Positions 6,220 to 7,778 of a stretch of 7,778 nt of DNA are shown piece after piece. Origin of the DNA: Gulosibacter sediminis (GTDB lineage: Bacteria > Actinomycetota > Actinomycetes > Actinomycetales > Microbacteriaceae); assembly GCF_014904065.1 (NCBI RefSeq), contig NZ_JACXJG010000003.1, positions 36,220 through 43,997 on the forward strand, read 5' to 3'. Positions within the stretch are counted from its first letter, which is position 1. Each line of letters starts with the position of its first letter. The position numbers and the translations under genes were made by a program. The notes beneath the pieces were generated by a model. It was not told the origin of the DNA. It worked only from the letters and a program-made list of their open reading frames with translations, and did not search any database.

Positions 6220-6585
6220 CTACTGCCGGGGTGCGTGGTGGTGGGGCGGGATCTGCCCGTTCGCGACCGCGTGCTCGGCCTGCTTGATCGCCTCGACCAC
6301 CAGGGCGACCGCGTGTTCGTCGGTGAGGCGGTAGAGCACGCTCGTGCCCTCCTGCCGGGTCGTGACCATCCGCGCCATCCGTAGTCGGGCCAGATGCTGC
6401 GACACCCCCGAGGGCTTCTTCCCGACCAGTTCCGCCAGCGCGTTCACCGGCAACTCGTCGGCCTGGCGCAGGGCCAGCACGATCCTGATCCGCGTCGGAT
6501 CGGACAACAGTCCCAAGACCTCCGCGGCGAGATCGACGTATTCCGACGCGGGATCCATGCCGCACATCTGCTTATCTGCATCCAT
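6220..6585 (-). CDS. kmtR: KmtR-like ArsR/SmtB metal-sensing repressor
   Basis: This is a 121-residue winged-helix repressor expected to leave DNA when it binds metal. The recognition region is GVSQHLARLRMARMV (60-74), followed by the wing TRQEGTSVLYRL. It closely resembles Mycobacterium tuberculosis KmtR as I recall it (the SVSQHLAKLRMARLV stretch and the EH...AEH...HH pattern). KmtR binds Ni(II)/Co(II) through His88, Glu101, His102, His110 and His111. Here H91, E104 and H105 keep exactly that spacing, and H115-H117 follow after a two-residue longer linker. The alternative NmtR/CzrA-type site is incomplete: D89, H91 and H105 fit, but Q102 stands where a histidine is needed. The Cys motif (ELCVC) of As/Cd/Pb sensors in helix 3 is absent. 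The gene ends with two TAG codons and precedes the MFS gene as a probable two-gene operon. No ribosome site precedes the ATG at 6585, and a leaderless start is likely. M7 and M10 are less likely alternative starts. The symbol rests on remembered similarity. Confidence 0.85.
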   Translation of the reverse strand: MDADKQMCGMDPASEYVDLAAEVLGLLSDPTRIRIVLALRQADELPVNALAELVGKKPSGVSQHLARLRMARMVTTRQEGTSVLYRLTDEHAVALVVEAIKQAEHAVANGQIPPHHHAPRQ

Positions 6586-6594
6586 ACGCAGATA
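6573..6594 (-). promoter_or_regulatory. Palindromic operator overlapping the kmtR start codon
   Basis: TATCTGC (6573-6579) and GCAGATA (6588-6594) are a perfect 7-bp inverted repeat with an 8-bp centre. On the minus strand the repeat begins inside the proposed -10 box and covers the ATG (6583-6585), so a dimeric repressor bound here would block its own transcription. Another copy of the ATCTGC half-site lies next to it (6566-6571). Autoregulation by the adjacent ArsR/SmtB protein is inferred. Confidence 0.55.
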
Positions 6595-6621
6595 CTAACA
6601 GCGGCGTATGGGTGAGGGAAC
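6591..6621 (-). promoter_or_regulatory. Candidate leaderless promoter of the kmtR-MFS operon
   Basis: On the minus strand TAGTAT (6592-6597, five of six bases of the -10 consensus) lies six bases before the ATG at 6585. This places transcription start at or next to the A of the start codon, and no ribosome site is present. The -35 region about 17 bp further up (TTCCCT) is weak. Leaderless mRNAs are common in actinobacteria. An 8-bp perfect inverted repeat (CCATACGC 6582-6589, GCGTATGG 6604-6611) straddles the -10. Confidence 0.45.
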
Positions 6622-6677
6622 CCTGCCGTCGTGTGCTGGACGAGGCCCGGCAGCTGCGCCAGCAGCAGCCAGGATGA
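6612..6677 (+). pseudogene. Possible 3' remnant of a lost transfer gene (GTG..TGA, 21 codons)
   Basis: Reading from GTG 6612 to TGA 6677 gives a short peptide whose last part, RRVLDEARQLRQQQPG, looks like the charged helical end of a real protein. It lies 34 bp before the next transfer gene and directly at the border of the reverse metal cassette. No ribosome site precedes it, and upstream the frame only runs antisense into kmtR. It could be what remains of a transfer-operon gene displaced by the cassette, or chance. The rest of the interval 6586-6711 holds the kmtR promoter and nothing else I can name. Confidence 0.25.
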
Positions 6678-6711
6678 ACGGTGCGGGTACGGGATTGTGC
6701 ACCTGGCCGGC

Positions 6712-7224
6712 ATGAGACGACATGCGAATCTCCCTGAGCCGGTGCCGGTGTCGATGCGCACCGTGATCCTCGATATCCACGCCGACGGGTCGATGACCGT
6801 GATGATCGACGGCACCGTGTATCCGCCCGACGACGACCAGCGGCCGTGGTCGCGGGCCGCGTTCCCGCAGATCATCGACCACGCCAGCCAGGAGCGTGCG
6901 GTGCCGGTGCGGGTGGAGGTGCACGAGGCCGACGGCACGAGCTTCACCGAACTCGTCGCCGCACAACCACGCCGCGCCGACCCTGCACCCGAGCCGGCCC
7001 CAAAGACGAGACGGCCCAAGGCGGTGCCGGCGCTGATCGAGGTCACCGGGGAGGGGTTCGTCGCCGGGGAGGACATCGCCTGCACCGTGCTCGTCTCCGA
7101 CACCGACGCGGCCGGCGACGGCACTGCACGGGGGCTGCTCGATCCGCGACGGGTCGGGGATGCCGGAGAGGTGCTGCTGGTCGGGCGCGTCTCCGGCACG
7201 GTCGTGGCGCGCAGGCTGCGATGA
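6712..7224 (+). CDS. Hypothetical transfer-operon protein upstream of the coupling protein
   Basis: This is a protein of about 170 residues with no family I can name. The start is uncertain: ATG 6712 is used, ATG 6754 (residue 15) would begin just before the first ordered segment, and neither has a clear ribosome site. A GTG at 6631 would add an unlikely Cys/Ser/Arg-rich leader. Residues 16-38 (RTVILDIHADGSMTVMIDGT) look like paired beta strands. An acidic and aromatic segment (DDDQRPWSRAAFPQIIDH) and a third strand region (VPVRVEVHEADGTSFTELV) follow. Residues 86-108 are a Pro/Ala/Arg linker. The C-terminal 109-170 is a second small beta-rich unit (IEVTGEGFVAGEDIACTVLV ... AGEVLLVGRVSGTVV). 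No membrane helix is seen. The stop overlaps the coupling-protein start as ATGA, implying coupled translation and a shared job at the conjugation pore or coupling complex. That role is inferred from context only. Confidence 0.78.
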   Translation: MRRHANLPEPVPVSMRTVILDIHADGSMTVMIDGTVYPPDDDQRPWSRAAFPQIIDHASQERAVPVRVEVHEADGTSFTELVAAQPRRADPAPEPAPKTRRPKAVPALIEVTGEGFVAGEDIACTVLVSDTDAAGDGTARGLLDPRRVGDAGEVLLVGRVSGTVVARRLR

Positions 7225-7778
7225 GCGTCCCGCAGGGCCGCCAGAGCGGCAGTTTCGGCGACGAGCTGACCAACGCCGCGATGATCGGGCTGGTCGGACT
7301 GTTCGGCCTCGCCCTGATCCTGCGCGGCGCCGGATCGGTGGCCGCGTTCCTCACCGGCACCGACCAGCCCGCCGCTGGGCCCGCCTCCGGCATCTCGGTG
7401 CTGTTCCGGCCCGGTGATCCTGCCGCCGCGCTCGACGCGCCAGGGATGAGCGCGGTCGCCTACTGGGCCGTGACCGTCGTGCTGCTGGCCGGGCTGGTCG
7501 CCGGCGGCTGCTGGGTGTGGACGCGGCTGCGCCGTCACGCCCGCAAGACCGAGGTCGACCCGCACACAACCGCCGGAGTCGCGACCCGCCACGAGGTGGC
7601 CACGGTCGCCTCACCTACGGCGCTGCTCACCCGCGCCGGGAACTTGCGACCCTCTCTCTCCAAGCCGACCCCGGCGGATGTCGGCTACCGACTCGGGATG
7701 TGCCGGGGCCGGGAGGTGTGGGCCAGCGTCGAGGACTCGATCCTGCTCATCGGACCACCCCGCTCCGGCAAGGGCCTG
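7221..7778 (+). CDS. VirD4/TraG-like type IV coupling protein, N-terminal part (runs off window)
   Basis: The first 186 residues of a conjugative coupling ATPase are visible; the frame is open to the last base. The protein would sit in the inner membrane and deliver the relaxase-DNA complex to the secretion channel. ATG 7221 overlaps the previous stop as ATGA. A first membrane helix spans about 20-44 (AAMIGLVGLFGLALILRGAG and onward). A periplasmic/extracellular loop of about 35 residues follows, then a second helix at about 79-101 (YWAVTVVLLAGLVAGGCWVW), then a basic stop-transfer RLRRHARK. After a soluble linker comes YRLGMCRGREVW, a block typical of actinobacterial coupling proteins just ahead of the P-loop, and then Walker A GPPRSGKG (178-185), directly at the window end. 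Walker B and the rest of the ATPase domain lie outside. The two-helix anchor plus this P-loop position fit VirD4/TraG rather than VirB4. Confidence 0.85.
   Translation, partial: MSVPQGRQSGSFGDELTNAAMIGLVGLFGLALILRGAGSVAAFLTGTDQPAAGPASGISVLFRPGDPAAALDAPGMSAVAYWAVTVVLLAGLVAGGCWVWTRLRRHARKTEVDPHTTAGVATRHEVATVASPTALLTRAGNLRPSLSKPTPADVGYRLGMCRGREVWASVEDSILLIGPPRSGKGL

Noticed and set aside
4946..6565. A 539-codon open frame extending the MFS gene upstream into the regulator
   Set aside because: The added N-terminal part is Arg/Gly/Pro-rich and antisense-style, and it overlaps the whole regulator gene. The transporter's first helix begins just after ATG 6175.
6631..7224. GTG 6631 as the start of the small gene before the coupling protein
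   Set aside because: The extra 27 residues are Cys/Ser/Arg-rich and unlike the rest. No ribosome site precedes the GTG, and a different frame in this stretch looks more coding-like.

Overview
The window is a high-GC actinobacterial segment, probably from a Micrococcales-type genome. This is inferred from the very GC-rich codon third positions, the GTG starts, the ATGA and GTGA overlaps, and the gene content. It carries part of the conjugation (type IV secretion) module of an integrative conjugative element or plasmid, into which two reverse-strand cargo units have been placed. No tRNA, rRNA, CRISPR array, transposase, integrase or attachment site is visible.

Layout. Bases 1-1051 (+) are the 3' part of an SCO6880-family gene, the VirB4 N-terminal-domain-like part of the transfer machine. 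Bases 1058-1756 (-) are an unrecognised, lower-GC orphan gene with its own strong ribosome site. Bases 1824-2744 (+) and 2865-3311 (+) encode two accessory proteins of unequal length that share a helical N-terminal layout and a GSWF...RGLGL C-terminal tail. Between them lies a very stable hairpin (2761-2791). Bases 3308-4807 (+) encode a VirB4-type ATPase, translationally coupled to the preceding gene. Bases 4946-6175 (-) encode an MFS exporter, and 6220-6585 (-) an ArsR/SmtB regulator that closely resembles the mycobacterial Ni/Co sensor KmtR. Together they form a metal-resistance cassette. Its regulator appears to be transcribed leaderless from a promoter overlapped by a palindromic operator. 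Bases 6712-7224 (+) are a small unrecognised transfer-operon gene. It overlaps by ATGA the start of a VirD4/TraG-like coupling protein (7221-7778, running off the window), whose Walker A motif is the last thing visible.

How the parts work together. The plus-strand genes supply the energy modules of a Gram-positive conjugation machine: a split VirB4 (SCO6880-like protein plus ATPase), the coupling ATPase, and small accessory proteins. The minus-strand genes interrupt that operon at gene boundaries. One is a regulated Ni/Co (or similar metal) efflux pair that would pay for carriage of the element. The other is a gene of unknown role. A short coding-like tail at 6612-6677, directly beside the metal cassette, may be the 3' remnant of a transfer gene lost when the cassette arrived.
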